NCBI RefSeq assembly: GCF_001026695.1
Contig: NZ_LDNB01000018.1
Span: 199-64,198, forward strand
DNA length: 64,000 nt
Origin: Neobacillus vireti
GTDB lineage: Bacteria > Bacillota > Bacilli > Bacillales > Cytobacillaceae
Direction: 5' to 3'
Part shown: positions 22,597-31,006 of the stretch, piece by piece
Position numbering within the stretch: the stretch's first letter is position 1
How the letters are laid out: each line of letters opens with the position of its first letter
Notes under the pieces: generated by a model
What the model was told of the DNA's origin: nothing
Database searches by the model: none
What the model saw: only the letters and a program-made list of their open reading frames with translations
Made by a program: the position numbers and the translations under genes

Positions 22597-25584
22597 ATAA
22601 AAGGAATAAACTACAACATCCACGCGAAAATAATTACTGGCTATTTAGTGATCTTAATTTGCTTAGTTCTCTCGCTGCTCATCGTGATTAACAGGATGAC
22701 AGTTTTGCAGAAAGAGATAGACTATGTATCCGAACACGATATTGAGGTCCACGATCTTGCAAATCAGATTCAAAAAAATATCCTCGACATGGAAACCGGG
22801 ATGAGAGGGTACGTGATCACGGGAAATGACGAGTATCTCGAGCCATATAATCTTGCGAGCCGCAGCTGGCTCAACAACTACAACAAACTGTATACGCTGT
22901 TAACCGATAACAGCAGGCAGCAGCGGAATTTGGAGGAGATGAAACCGCTGATTTTGAGCTGGGTAACGAATTCCGGCGAATATGTCATCAATTCAAAAAA
23001 GGCGAATAACACCGCTGCCTTGGACAAGCATTTTTCCGAAAATACCGGTAAGAAATTAACCGATCAGCTGCGCACACAATTTGAATCCTTTCTTGCCAAT
23101 GAAAAGAAAATAACGACTGAACGGACGAAACAGCTCAATGAGAGCAATATGAACTTAAAAATAACCTTGTATGCGATTATTATTTTGGTGACGGTGATTA
23201 CGATCGCCACAGCGATTATCTTGTCAAATTCAATCGTGAAGACAATTAAACAGGTTGTGAAAACCATTACGCATATCACAGAGTCAGAGGTCGACCTGAC
23301 CGCAAGGATTAAAGTGAATACCCATGACGAAACCCAGGAACTGGCTGAGGCGATGAACAAGCTGCTAAGCAGTCTCGAGAAACAGAGCTGGGTCCAGAAA
23401 AGCATGACAGAGATAGCAACGATGTATCAAGGGATTACCGATATCAAAGAATTGACGCAAGCATTTATCACGAAGCTTGCTCCGTTACTGGAAGCTACCT
23501 ACGGGGTCGTTTATCTGCGCAGGAGTGATGCGGACGGGGTGGTGGAATATGTTAAATCGGCCGGCTATGCGCTGGAAGATGAGGAACACGCTGCGGCAAG
23601 CTTCCGATTAGGAGAAGGGTTAATCGGCCAAGCAGCCCTTGATAAACGAATATTCCTCATTGATCAGCTGCCGGAAGATCATTTCAAAGTGACATCCGGC
23701 TTAGGTGCTTCCTCCCCTCGCAGCCTACTAATTGCGCCGATTTTGGTGGATGACAGGGTTGAAGCAGTGGTCGAGTTTGCCTCACTGCAGCCGTTTCTCT
23801 CCCAGCATCTGACCTTACTGGACATGCTGCAGGACAAGTTTGGTTCGGCAATTACCAATGTGGCGGGAAGGATGGAAGTGGAAAGGCTGCTCGGAGAATC
23901 GCAAATTTTAACCGAAGAACTGCAGGCGCAATCGGAAGAGCTCCAAGCGCAATCCGAAGAATTGCAAATGCAGCAGGAGCAGCTGCGGATTACCAATGAA
24001 TTTTTAGAAGAGAAGAATGAATTTGCCGAGCAACGAGCGGCAGAACTTAAGATAGCGAAGGATGAACTAGAAGATTATTCGCGGAAACTGAAGCAGAGTT
24101 CGCAATACAAAACCGACTTTCTGGCGAATATGTCACATGAGCTGCGGACGCCATTGAACAGCATTCTCATTCTCTCGCAAATGCTGATGGAAAATACCGC
24201 GGAAATGGACAGGTCTGAAGTGGAGGAATATGCCCGCGTCGTCCATACCTCTGGCGGAGATTTGCTGCGGCTGATTGATGATATTCTCGATTTATCGAAA
24301 GTGGAAGCGGGAAAAATTGAAATTTTAACAGATGAAGTCAACGTGACAGAAATTCCTCTGCTGTTGAGAACTACCTTTGAACCCGTTGCGGCTAAAAAGA
24401 ATTTGAGGTTTGAGGTGTTAACGGGTCCGGACGTTCCGGCAGTCATTTCGACGGACGGACAAAGATTGCAGCAAATTTTGAAAAATCTATTGTCCAATGC
24501 CTTTAAATTTACGGAAAAGGGCGGGGTAACGGTACGAATCGAACTTGCCGATCCGGAAAAGGCGGCGGAATTGCTTGGTGGTAATGCAGATGAAGCGATG
24601 CGCGATGTCAAAGCAGGCGAAGCGAACCACGGTGTCCAAGCTGGAGAAGTGATGCTCGCAATCTCAGTAACTGACACCGGAATCGGCATACCATGCGATA
24701 AGCAGGAAATTATCTTCAATGCCTTTCAACAGGTTGACGGCACCACGAACCGTCTTTATGGCGGGACAGGGCTGGGATTATCAATCTGCCGCGAATTTAC
24801 CCGCTTGCTGGGCGGCGTCATTGATGTTCAAAGCGAGGTCGATAAGGGCAGTACGTTTACCTTATATATTCCGAGCAAGCTTGCGCTGGAGTATCAGGAC
24901 CGTAATCATCAACAGGCGCTTGAGGAAACAGCGGCAAGCGCTAGCGGGACTACTTCGGACCAAGAATGGACAGAGGGAAAAGCAGACTGGCCAGCGAACG
25001 AACGGACTGTGGCAGGCAATTCGGGTGAAAGAACTGGAGCGAACAATTCGGGCAAACGAATCGCAGACAATTCGGGCAAACGAACTGTGGACGAATATTC
25101 GGATGGACGAACCGCAGTCCTCTGTTTGGATGAACCAACCGAGCCCGAAAATTCAGATGAATATACCGAGACTGAAATGTCGGACAAACAGTTGTTTACA
25201 GGAAAGAAAGTGCTTCTCGTAGAGGACGATGGACGCAATGTGTATGCACTCGTTACGGCTCTTGAGAGCAGAGGTGTTGTCGTTCAAGTAGCAGAAAACG
25301 GCAAACGCGCCCTCGAAGTTCTGCAAGTACATCCTGATTTTGACCTGATTTTTATGGATATCATGATGCCAGTGATGGGGGGCTATGAGGCGATGAAGGC
25401 CATCCGTCACGACTTGGGGCTGCAAACTCTGCCGATCATCGCCTTGACGGCCAAGGCAATGAAAGGCGAACGTGACAAGTGTTTGGAAGCAGGTGCTTCT
25501 GATTATATTATGAAGCCATTAAATATCGATCAGCTATTCTCATTGATGCGGGTATGGCTGACAGAACAGGTGGAACGAGATTGA
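22597..25584 (+). CDS. rsbK: Hybrid sensor histidine kinase, RsbK-like (CHASE3-HAMP-GAF-HisKA-HATPase-REC)
   Basis: About 995 residues. TM1 (about 18-36), an extracellular CHASE3 domain with NILDMETGMRGYVITGNDEYL (about 37-185), TM2 (YAIIILVTVITIATAIIL), HAMP, GAF (about 275-410), a coiled coil of LQAQSEE repeats, HisKA with FLANMSHELRTPLN, HATPase (GTGLGLSICREF), a low-complexity linker, and a C-terminal receiver with aspartate in LIFMDIMMPVMGG. This matches B. cereus RsbK, which senses stress and activates RsbY. No ATG/GTG/TTG start with a ribosome binding site exists upstream of TM1: ATA 22597 after GGGGGGGCGG gives the expected N-terminus KGINYNIHAKIITGYLV; GTG 22648 would cut into TM1 and has no binding site. 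Confidence 0.88.
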   Translation: MKGINYNIHAKIITGYLVILICLVLSLLIVINRMTVLQKEIDYVSEHDIEVHDLANQIQKNILDMETGMRGYVITGNDEYLEPYNLASRSWLNNYNKLYTLLTDNSRQQRNLEEMKPLILSWVTNSGEYVINSKKANNTAALDKHFSENTGKKLTDQLRTQFESFLANEKKITTERTKQLNESNMNLKITLYAIIILVTVITIATAIILSNSIVKTIKQVVKTITHITESEVDLTARIKVNTHDETQELAEAMNKLLSSLEKQSWVQKSMTEIATMYQGITDIKELTQAFITKLAPLLEATYGVVYLRRSDADGVVEYVKSAGYALEDEEHAAASFRLGEGLIGQAALDKRIFLIDQLPEDHFKVTSGLGASSPRSLLIAPILVDDRVEAVVEFASLQPFLSQHLTLLDMLQDKFGSAITNVAGRMEVERLLGESQILTEELQAQSEELQAQSEELQMQQEQLRITNEFLEEKNEFAEQRAAELKIAKDELEDYSRKLKQSSQYKTDFLANMSHELRTPLNSILILSQMLMENTAEMDRSEVEEYARVVHTSGGDLLRLIDDILDLSKVEAGKIEILTDEVNVTEIPLLLRTTFEPVAAKKNLRFEVLTGPDVPAVISTDGQRLQQILKNLLSNAFKFTEKGGVTVRIELADPEKAAELLGGNADEAMRDVKAGEANHGVQAGEVMLAISVTDTGIGIPCDKQEIIFNAFQQVDGTTNRLYGGTGLGLSICREFTRLLGGVIDVQSEVDKGSTFTLYIPSKLALEYQDRNHQQALEETAASASGTTSDQEWTEGKADWPANERTVAGNSGERTGANNSGKRIADNSGKRTVDEYSDGRTAVLCLDEPTEPENSDEYTETEMSDKQLFTGKKVLLVEDDGRNVYALVTALESRGVVVQVAENGKRALEVLQVHPDFDLIFMDIMMPVMGGYEAMKAIRHDLGLQTLPIIALTAKAMKGERDKCLEAGASDYIMKPLNIDQLFSLMRVWLTEQVERD
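24960..25135 (+). repeat. 24-bp tandem repeat in the RsbK linker
   Basis: Units such as ACAATTCGGGCAAACGAA recur every 24 bp, with diverged copies around them, encoding an Asn-Ser-Gly-Lys-Arg-rich disordered linker between the ATPase and receiver domains. The period is frame-preserving. Confidence 0.65.
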
Positions 25585-26456
25585 ACAACAGACCCATCCC
25601 CAGATCTTCTGGTTTATTCACAGAAACAGAGGATATGGAGCTAAACGAACTACAAGAGATAGAAATCAATTTGCTACTTGAGGGACTTTTTCAAAAGTAT
25701 GGCTATGACTTCCGGGGCTATGTACGGGCTTCCTTGAAGCGAAGGATATTGAATCGCATGAAGGCGGAACGGCTCCCGTCGATTACGGCTCTCTTGGAAA
25801 AAGTCCTCCACGAACCCGGCTATTTGGAGCGATTATTGAATGATCTATCTATCCGGATGACGGAAATGTTTCGCGATCCCAGTTTCTTTGCCGCCTTTCG
25901 TTATGAAGTGGTGCCACTATTAAGAGAGCTTCCTGAGATTCGGATTTGGCACGCTGGCTGCGCGACAGGGGAGGAGGTCTATTCGATGGCCATCCTCATG
26001 CGTGAAGAAGGACTGGCGGAAAAGACCACCATTTATGCTACGGATATGAATGAAAAGGCTCTGACCGCTGCCCAAAAGGGAGCATTTCCACTCAAGAAAA
26101 TGCAGCAATATACAAAAAATTACTTGAAAGCTGGCGGAAAAAATTCCTTCTCCGAGTACTATACAACAGACCATCAGTTTGCCTATTTTCATCCCAGCTT
26201 GGGCGAGAATCTGATTTTCGCCCAGCATAATTTGGTGACGGACGGCTCCTTTAATGAGTTCCATGCGATCTTATGCCGAAATGTCTTGATTTATTTTGAC
26301 AACGAGCTGCAGCAGCAAGTCCATAGCTTGATCCACAACAGCCTGGCTGACGGAGGATTCATCGGACTCGGAAGTAAAGAAACACTCCTATTCATGCCAA
26401 AAAGAATGAAGTACAAAGAATTTAACTCACAGGAAAAAATCTATAGAAAACTTTAG
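25581..26456 (+). CDS. rsbM: CheR-type methyltransferase, RsbM-like
   Basis: 291 residues. An N-terminal helical CheR domain (about 25-80) is followed by the S-adenosylmethionine-binding fold (IWHAGCATGEEVYSMAILM about residues 118-136; IYATDMNEKAL; ILCRNVLIYFD). CheR-type enzymes methylate glutamates; RsbM of B. cereus methylates RsbK and dampens its activity. TTG 25581 is preferred: GGTGGA lies six bases upstream and the codon overlaps the rsbK stop as TTGA. Translational coupling to rsbK supports a functional pair. Confidence 0.88.
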   Translation: MNNRPIPRSSGLFTETEDMELNELQEIEINLLLEGLFQKYGYDFRGYVRASLKRRILNRMKAERLPSITALLEKVLHEPGYLERLLNDLSIRMTEMFRDPSFFAAFRYEVVPLLRELPEIRIWHAGCATGEEVYSMAILMREEGLAEKTTIYATDMNEKALTAAQKGAFPLKKMQQYTKNYLKAGGKNSFSEYYTTDHQFAYFHPSLGENLIFAQHNLVTDGSFNEFHAILCRNVLIYFDNELQQQVHSLIHNSLADGGFIGLGSKETLLFMPKRMKYKEFNSQEKIYRKL

Positions 26457-26468
26457 ATGTCCACTGTT

Positions 26469-26549
26469 GGTGTCAGGCACCTTTTTCCAAAATCAGGAAT
26501 TAGGCGTCAGGCACCTTTTTCCAGAAATAGGAATTAGGTGTCAGGCACC
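26469..26549 (+). repeat. Three 13-bp repeats, 34 bp apart, after rsbM
   Basis: Copies at 26469 (exact), 26503 (one change) and 26537 (exact). The 34-bp unit is GGTGTCAGGCACC, then TTTTTCC, then a variable segment ending GGAATTA. A separate GGGGTCTGACCCC palindrome-like motif lies at about 26598-26611. Confidence 0.9.
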
Positions 26550-26670
26550 ATCTTCCAAAAATTAGGGGTTGGACTCTCGCTGGGTTATCGCGTGCTGGGG
26601 GGTCTGACCCCTGTTTTGTTGTTTGATAAAAAGGGTATTTTACTGTGAAAAAGATGTGGGGAGAACGCCT

Positions 26671-28173
26671 GTGATGAAACGAAGACACTTTGAATTTTTC
26701 TTTGTTCTTGTGATGATTGCTTTTTGCTCTGTTGTCTTTTTTACTGGACTGCCCTTTAAGTGGAAAGCGCTGTGTATCACCTTTTACGGTGTGATCATTT
26801 TAAGTACGGTGCTGGCCTTATGGCTTGAAAACCGCCCAGCGCAAAACACGCTTTTATGGACATACATATTAGTATTATTGCCTGTATTTGGCTATATCTT
26901 CTACGTGTATTCCGGCCAATTAGTGGTCAAAGGAGAATTATTTAAGTCGAAGCGCATGAGCGACCGCCGACTATTCGAAGCGCTCCGCAAAAAACAGCGC
27001 CCGCTGGATTTGTCAAAGTTAAATGACCATCAGCGTATTTTCGCCGGTTATTTGGAACGGGTGACGCTAACCGATCAAAACCGCAATACTAAAACAAAAA
27101 TTTTAAGAAATGGTGAAGAAACCTTTCAGGAAATTAAACAGCGGCTAATGGCTGCGAAAGACTATATCCATCTGGAATATTATCGATTTCGAAATGACCG
27201 GCTAGGGCAGGAGCTGGTTGAAATTTTAACAGAAAAGGTCTCGGAAGGCGTCGAAGTCCGGTTGATGTACGATGCAGTCGGGAGTTACTCACTTTCGGGA
27301 GCCGATCGTAAAAAAATGTTGGAAGCCGGGATTAAAGTCCAGCCCTTTTTACCAATCAAACCTGTCTGGTTTAATCAAAGGTTTAACTTCCGCAATCATC
27401 GAAAAATCATTGTCATTGATGGGAAAATTGGATTTATCGGCGGGCTGAATGTCGGGGTGGAATACCTTGGCGAAGATGATAAGATTGGCTTTTGGTGTGA
27501 TACACATGTCGTCCTGGAAGGTGAAGCGGTGCAAACCCTTCATGCTGTTTTTTTATTAGACTGGAAGTATGTTTGCGGGGAGAAGCTATTTGCTGACGAA
27601 CGCTATATGAAACCGGTGCCCGCAGCTGGAGATGGCCATGTTCATGTCGTCGCCACAGGTCCCGAAACGCGTGACATGAGTGATCACTACTTTGCGTTAA
27701 TCACGAGCGCCACCAAATCGATTTGGATTGCGACACCGTACTTTATTCCCAATCAAGCCATCCAAACCGCGCTAAGGGTCGCAGCTCGTAAAGGCATTCA
27801 AGTCCGGCTGATTGTGCCTGACACCAATGACGGCTTTCTCACCCAATATGCCACCCAGTCCTATTTTCCTGAATTGCTCCGGGCTGGAATCGAAATCTAT
27901 TCGTACCAAAAAGGCTTTCTCCATAAAAAAGTAATCATTGTCGATGGCGATCTTGCCTCAATTGGAACGGCAAATGTCGATATGCGCAGTTTTCAATTGA
28001 ATTTTGAAGTGAATTTGTTTTTAACAGGCACAGAGTCCATTCAAGATTTAGCGGCACAATTTGAAGAAGATCTAATGGAAAGCCGGCGAATCCGCCCCGT
28101 TGAATTTTATAAACGGGGCATGGCTGTCAAATGGAAGGAATCCTTTGCCAAGTTGTTTTCAGGTGTGTTATGA
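26671..28173 (+). CDS. cls: Cardiolipin synthase / phospholipase D family membrane enzyme
   Basis: 500 residues. Two transmembrane segments (about residues 6-28 and 35-75) precede two PLD catalytic motifs: HRKIIVIDGKIGFIGG (about 245) and HKKVIIVDGDLASIGT (about 425). This is the ClsA-type layout; cardiolipin synthases join two phosphatidylglycerols. GTG 26671 has GGGGAG seven bases upstream; ATG 26674 is a near-equal choice. A near-copy of the 13-bp repeat at 27813-27825 encodes VPDT. B. subtilis has several paralogues, so which one this is cannot be told here. Confidence 0.9.
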   Translation: MMKRRHFEFFFVLVMIAFCSVVFFTGLPFKWKALCITFYGVIILSTVLALWLENRPAQNTLLWTYILVLLPVFGYIFYVYSGQLVVKGELFKSKRMSDRRLFEALRKKQRPLDLSKLNDHQRIFAGYLERVTLTDQNRNTKTKILRNGEETFQEIKQRLMAAKDYIHLEYYRFRNDRLGQELVEILTEKVSEGVEVRLMYDAVGSYSLSGADRKKMLEAGIKVQPFLPIKPVWFNQRFNFRNHRKIIVIDGKIGFIGGLNVGVEYLGEDDKIGFWCDTHVVLEGEAVQTLHAVFLLDWKYVCGEKLFADERYMKPVPAAGDGHVHVVATGPETRDMSDHYFALITSATKSIWIATPYFIPNQAIQTALRVAARKGIQVRLIVPDTNDGFLTQYATQSYFPELLRAGIEIYSYQKGFLHKKVIIVDGDLASIGTANVDMRSFQLNFEVNLFLTGTESIQDLAAQFEEDLMESRRIRPVEFYKRGMAVKWKESFAKLFSGVL

Positions 28174-28292
28174 TGCGGAAATGCCGGCATTTGCAGGCGT
28201 GAATGTGCAGGTGTAAGATGAAGCGGAAATACTGGCATTTGCAGAAGCAAATGCCTTGTTTCTTCGGAAAAAGCTCTGGTCAGAGGCAACAA
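28174..28292. other. Short intergenic duplication
   Basis: Two imperfect copies of GCGGAAATGCCGGCATTTGCAG at about 28175 and 28221. No gene seen. Confidence 0.5.
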
Positions 28293-28298
28293 CAATAA

Positions 28299-28324
28299 AA
28301 AAGACTGCAGCTATATGCAGTCTC
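28299..28324 (-). terminator. Terminator of the glsB-like gene
   Basis: The stem AGACTGCA/TGCAGTCT with loop GCTATA is followed on the minus strand by TTTTTTA. Confidence 0.8.
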
Positions 28325-28338
28325 TTCTTGTATCGGTA

Positions 28339-28593
28339 TTATGCAGGCCGTTTTATATTTCTTAAGATGAGGCTTATGATGAACACTAGGACGATGGCGC
28401 CGATGAGTGCGGGAATGAAGTAAAATCCGCCAATCACTGGTCCCCAGCCGCCTAATAGGAAGGAACCAAGCCATGCCCCGATAAACCCCGCGATAATATT
28501 TCCGATGATACCTCCTGGTACGTCACGTCCAAGGATGAGTCCGGCCAGCCAGCCGATGACGCCTCCGATAATTAATGACCAAATAAATCCCAT
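28339..28593 (-). CDS. GlsB/YeaQ/YmgE family stress-response membrane protein
   Basis: 84-residue glycine-rich membrane protein with three hydrophobic helices (FIWSLIIGGVIGWLAGLILG, GIIGNIIAGFIGAWLGSFLLGG, FIPALIGAIVLVFIISLIL). The family is called transglycosylase-associated in Pfam, but its activity is unknown. GGAGAGG precedes the start on the minus strand. A strong sigma-B promoter lies at 28639-28664, matching its usual stress induction. Confidence 0.92.
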   Translation of the reverse strand: MGFIWSLIIGGVIGWLAGLILGRDVPGGIIGNIIAGFIGAWLGSFLLGGWGPVIGGFYFIPALIGAIVLVFIISLILRNIKRPA

Positions 28594-28638
28594 GAAAATC
28601 TCTCCTCTCTATTTTTGAAAATCAACTATGGTAAGTAA

Positions 28639-28664
28639 GTACCCGGCGCTAGAAAAACATAAAC
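28639..28664 (-). promoter_or_regulatory. Candidate sigma-B promoter (glsB-like gene)
   Basis: The minus strand reads GTTTAT, 14 bp, GGGTAC, about 46 bases upstream of the start and abutting the 3' end of the neighbouring zinc-ribbon gene. Confidence 0.72.
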
Positions 28665-29033
28665 CTAGAAAATAATGTCACTGCCATTAGACCAATCTTT
28701 GTTGTCTTTCAGGCTTTTCGCGAAATGATCTTGGTCAGCTGTATCCTCCAATTGTAGAAGTTGCTCCTCGCAGCCCTTTAATTCCAATGACAACTGGTGA
28801 AAACCTTCTTGTTCCCGTTCGTCCAGACACTTGTCAATCTCCCGCTTTAAAATGCTAATTTTTGAAATAAGATCTGCTTGCTGTTTTTGGCTGGGATATT
28901 CCGCTGGTTTCGTTCCTTCCCGCCGATAATCACTAAGCTTCGTTAAGCGCAAACCGCATTTGCAGACCGTTTCGTGAAGATTGACCACATAAAATTCCGC
29001 ATTCCCACAATATTTACATAACAGTTTCTTCAT
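28665..29033 (-). CDS. Zinc-ribbon hypothetical protein with coiled-coil tail
   Basis: 122 residues. The N-terminus has a CxxC ... CxC pattern (LLCKYCGNAEFYVVNLHETVCKCG, cysteines at about 5, 8, 25, 27), a likely zinc ribbon. Residues 50-105 form a charged helical segment (DLISKISILKREIDKCLDE) that may be a coiled coil. I do not recognise a named family. The start is the ATG at 29031-29033, six bases from GGAGGTG; an in-frame ATG five codons earlier overlaps that site. A sigma-B promoter is present. Confidence 0.75.
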   Translation of the reverse strand: MKKLLCKYCGNAEFYVVNLHETVCKCGLRLTKLSDYRREGTKPAEYPSQKQQADLISKISILKREIDKCLDEREQEGFHQLSLELKGCEEQLLQLEDTADQDHFAKSLKDNKDWSNGSDIIF

Positions 29034-29075
29034 ATTAAACACCTCCATTAATAATCCCAGCGATTATTTTCTTAT

Positions 29076-29101
29076 ATACCCAGGATGGATTGGTTACTAA
29101 C
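29076..29101 (-). promoter_or_regulatory. Candidate sigma-B promoter (zinc-ribbon gene)
   Basis: The minus strand reads GTTAGT, 14 bp, GGGTAT: perfect -10, four of six in the -35, 43 bases upstream of the start codon. Confidence 0.6.
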
Positions 29102-29136
29102 CCTGAATGGAAAAATTAGAAGATTGTCGGAAAGGG

Positions 29137-29162
29137 GTTTTAATTTTTCAAAAAACGGTTAA
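29137..29162 (+). promoter_or_regulatory. Candidate sigma-B promoter (YflT-like gene)
   Basis: GTTTTA, 14 bp, GGTTAA, 86 bases upstream of the start. The leader between contains CCAGACCCCCGC and GCTGGGGGTCAGACC, which can fold into a hairpin. Confidence 0.5.
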
Positions 29163-29247
29163 ATACCAAACAGGGGCCAGACCCCCGCTGCGTTCCAGAG
29201 TTAACACGCTGGGGGTCAGACCTCTTTCTTAAAAAGGAGGAATAAAA

Positions 29248-29574
29248 ATGGAAAATGTAAAAGTAGTTGAAAATGGTGTTGAAGCAAGACAGGAAATTGA
29301 AAATTTCGTCGAGCAGGGGTACACGAAGGATGAGATTTATTTATTGGCTCACGATAAAAAACGCTCTGAAGACCTAACGGATAACCTCAATATTAATGAT
29401 ATTGGTGTCGGCGAACAAGGCGTGTTTGATTCTGTCGCCAACTTCTTTCGGACCAGGGGAGATGAACTCCGCGCGAAGCTGGAATCCTTGGGAGCATCAG
29501 ATGCCGAAGCCGAGCGATTTGAAAAAGAATTGGACCTGGGAAAAGTCATTGTTGTCGCTTCCAAAGCGAATTAG
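29248..29574 (+). CDS. General stress protein of the YflT/GSP17M family
   Basis: 108 residues with the heat-induced stress protein YflT domain (VVENGVEARQEIENFVEQGYTKDEIYLLAHDKKRSEDLT and a C-terminal GKVIVVASKAN). These proteins are sigma-B-induced in B. subtilis; molecular role unknown. AAAAAGGAGG precedes the ATG. A strong hairpin follows the stop. Confidence 0.88.
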   Translation: MENVKVVENGVEARQEIENFVEQGYTKDEIYLLAHDKKRSEDLTDNLNINDIGVGEQGVFDSVANFFRTRGDELRAKLESLGASDAEAERFEKELDLGKVIVVASKAN

Positions 29575-29594
29575 AGTGGGACGAGGGGCAGGCT

Positions 29595-29640
29595 CCGTGT
29601 CCCCCGCTATGAGCGGGACACGGAGCCTGTTCCTATGTCC
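29595..29640 (+). terminator. Strong stem-loop after the YflT-like gene
   Basis: A 15-bp stem CAGGCTCCGTGTCCC/GGGACACGGAGCCTG with loop CCGCTATGAGC. The following sequence TTCCTATGTCC has few T residues, so it may act in RNA stabilisation or be a repeat rather than a classic terminator. Confidence 0.6.
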
Positions 29641-29742
29641 AGATTTTTCAATTTTCCAAATATGACCTAAAACGAAACTTTTCCAACTTTCATCCGTCAA
29701 GTATGGTAGAATAATCATTGTGTGTAAAAAGGAGGAAGCAGA

Positions 29743-29979
29743 ATGATAAATGACTTTGGCCAATTAGCGCTGCTTAGCATTGTGTCGCATTTGCTGTTTA
29801 TTGCGATTTCATGGTGGGCGCTGCAGGCGATTCGCCTAGATAAGCTGCTGAAGGCAAACCACGTCTTTCAGGGGCGATTGCTGTATATATTGTTAGCCAT
29901 TTTCATTGGATCATCTGTTAGTAACTTTTTCCTTGATTATCTCCAGTGGTCACGGCAGCTGCCGATGCTGTTTAATTAG
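29743..29979 (+). CDS. ywzB: DUF1146 membrane protein YwzB
   Basis: 78 residues, two transmembrane helices (LLSIVSHLLFIAISWWALQAI and LLYILLAIFIGSSVSNFFLDYL) joined by a basic loop (RLDKLLKANHVFQGR). It matches the DUF1146/YwzB family by layout and by its place upstream of murA in Bacillus. AAAAGGAGG precedes ATG. Function unknown. Confidence 0.88.
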   Translation: MINDFGQLALLSIVSHLLFIAISWWALQAIRLDKLLKANHVFQGRLLYILLAIFIGSSVSNFFLDYLQWSRQLPMLFN

Positions 29980-30182
29980 GTAGGCTAGCCCCGCTGTACA
30001 TACTTAACTGGAAAAAATTTAGGTATTCTTACATGTTCCCTTTTGCGGATATTTTGAGTACAATCTTTTTTATGTGGAAAGCTAAGTATGTCTTAAAATT
30101 GAAATTTGTCTAAAAGTGACGACATTTCCCAAGTATGCTGTTCTCCTTCCTGGCAACAATGGTAGTAAGGGGGAGTACGGAG

Positions 30183-30974
30183 ATGAACAGAAATAGTAAG
30201 ATTCTTTTATGCATGATTTCAATGATAAGTTTTATACTGGTTGTTATTGGGAATCAGACAATTGAAGCTAAGGGCGGCCCGAATGGCGTCGACGATTTAT
30301 TTTTTCAAAAAAGCAATCATGATTTGGCGAAAATCAGCAAAGTTTTACAAGCTGAGAATATTCTGCTCAATGAATGGACTTTTTATGCAAGAGAGCATAT
30401 AGCCGGCATGAAAAGTGAGCAAGAAGTGAAGGAATACGCGAAAAAGCTTCAACAACAGTTTCCCGATTGGGATTGGTCAGAAACAAGTACCGGCCAGAAA
30501 TGGGAAGCGACAGCAGTTTCTCCAACAGCTAAACACCACAGCGAAAAGCTTCAAATTATGGCAACCCACACAAAACAACCTGTCAATGCGTATATAGTAT
30601 ATAGTGTCAACGGAAAAGAGTGGAACAAGTCGTCTGAGACCTTTTTCACAACCAAACAATTTAAAAATAGGCTTACCGACATATTTCGAGGAAAACCTAC
30701 AGTTTTCTCTTGTATGAAGGGCGCCGTCAGTGATAAGATTGATACGGCTTTACCTGCGACTTTAAGCAAGTTGCTGTCTGGCTTTGATGCAACAGAAATC
30801 GAAGCGTTAAAAGAGGAGACTTTCATGTCTGTTTCGGCGACATCGCCTATGTTTACAGGCTTCATAGATAATCGAAAAAATAACATGAATTTACAAATTG
30901 GCTTACGCTCCGAACGATTGGGCGCAAAGACTACCATCGTAGTTGGCACACCAATCATTACGATTGAATATTAA
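30183..30974 (+). CDS. ywmB: YwmB-like secreted protein
   Basis: 263 residues with an N-terminal hydrophobic segment (ILLCMISMISFILVVIGN, about 7-24) and then a soluble region of the YwmB (DUF1779, TATA-box-like fold) family. It lies between ywzB and murA as in B. subtilis. ATG 30183 is favoured because GGGGGAG lies upstream; the frame is open to 30135 without a site. It is 32 bases from murA and probably in the same transcript. Function unknown. Confidence 0.8.
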   Translation: MNRNSKILLCMISMISFILVVIGNQTIEAKGGPNGVDDLFFQKSNHDLAKISKVLQAENILLNEWTFYAREHIAGMKSEQEVKEYAKKLQQQFPDWDWSETSTGQKWEATAVSPTAKHHSEKLQIMATHTKQPVNAYIVYSVNGKEWNKSSETFFTTKQFKNRLTDIFRGKPTVFSCMKGAVSDKIDTALPATLSKLLSGFDATEIEALKEETFMSVSATSPMFTGFIDNRKNNMNLQIGLRSERLGAKTTIVVGTPIITIEY

Positions 30975-31006
30975 TATAGAGAAAATGGACGCGGAGGGGA
31001 ATACTC

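Noticed and set aside
26628..26645. Sigma-B promoter upstream of cls (GTTTGA ... GGGTAT)
   Set aside because: Spacing is only six bases, far below the 12-15 required.
30477..30958. Minus-strand frames within ywmB
   Set aside because: Shadows of ywmB without start signals.
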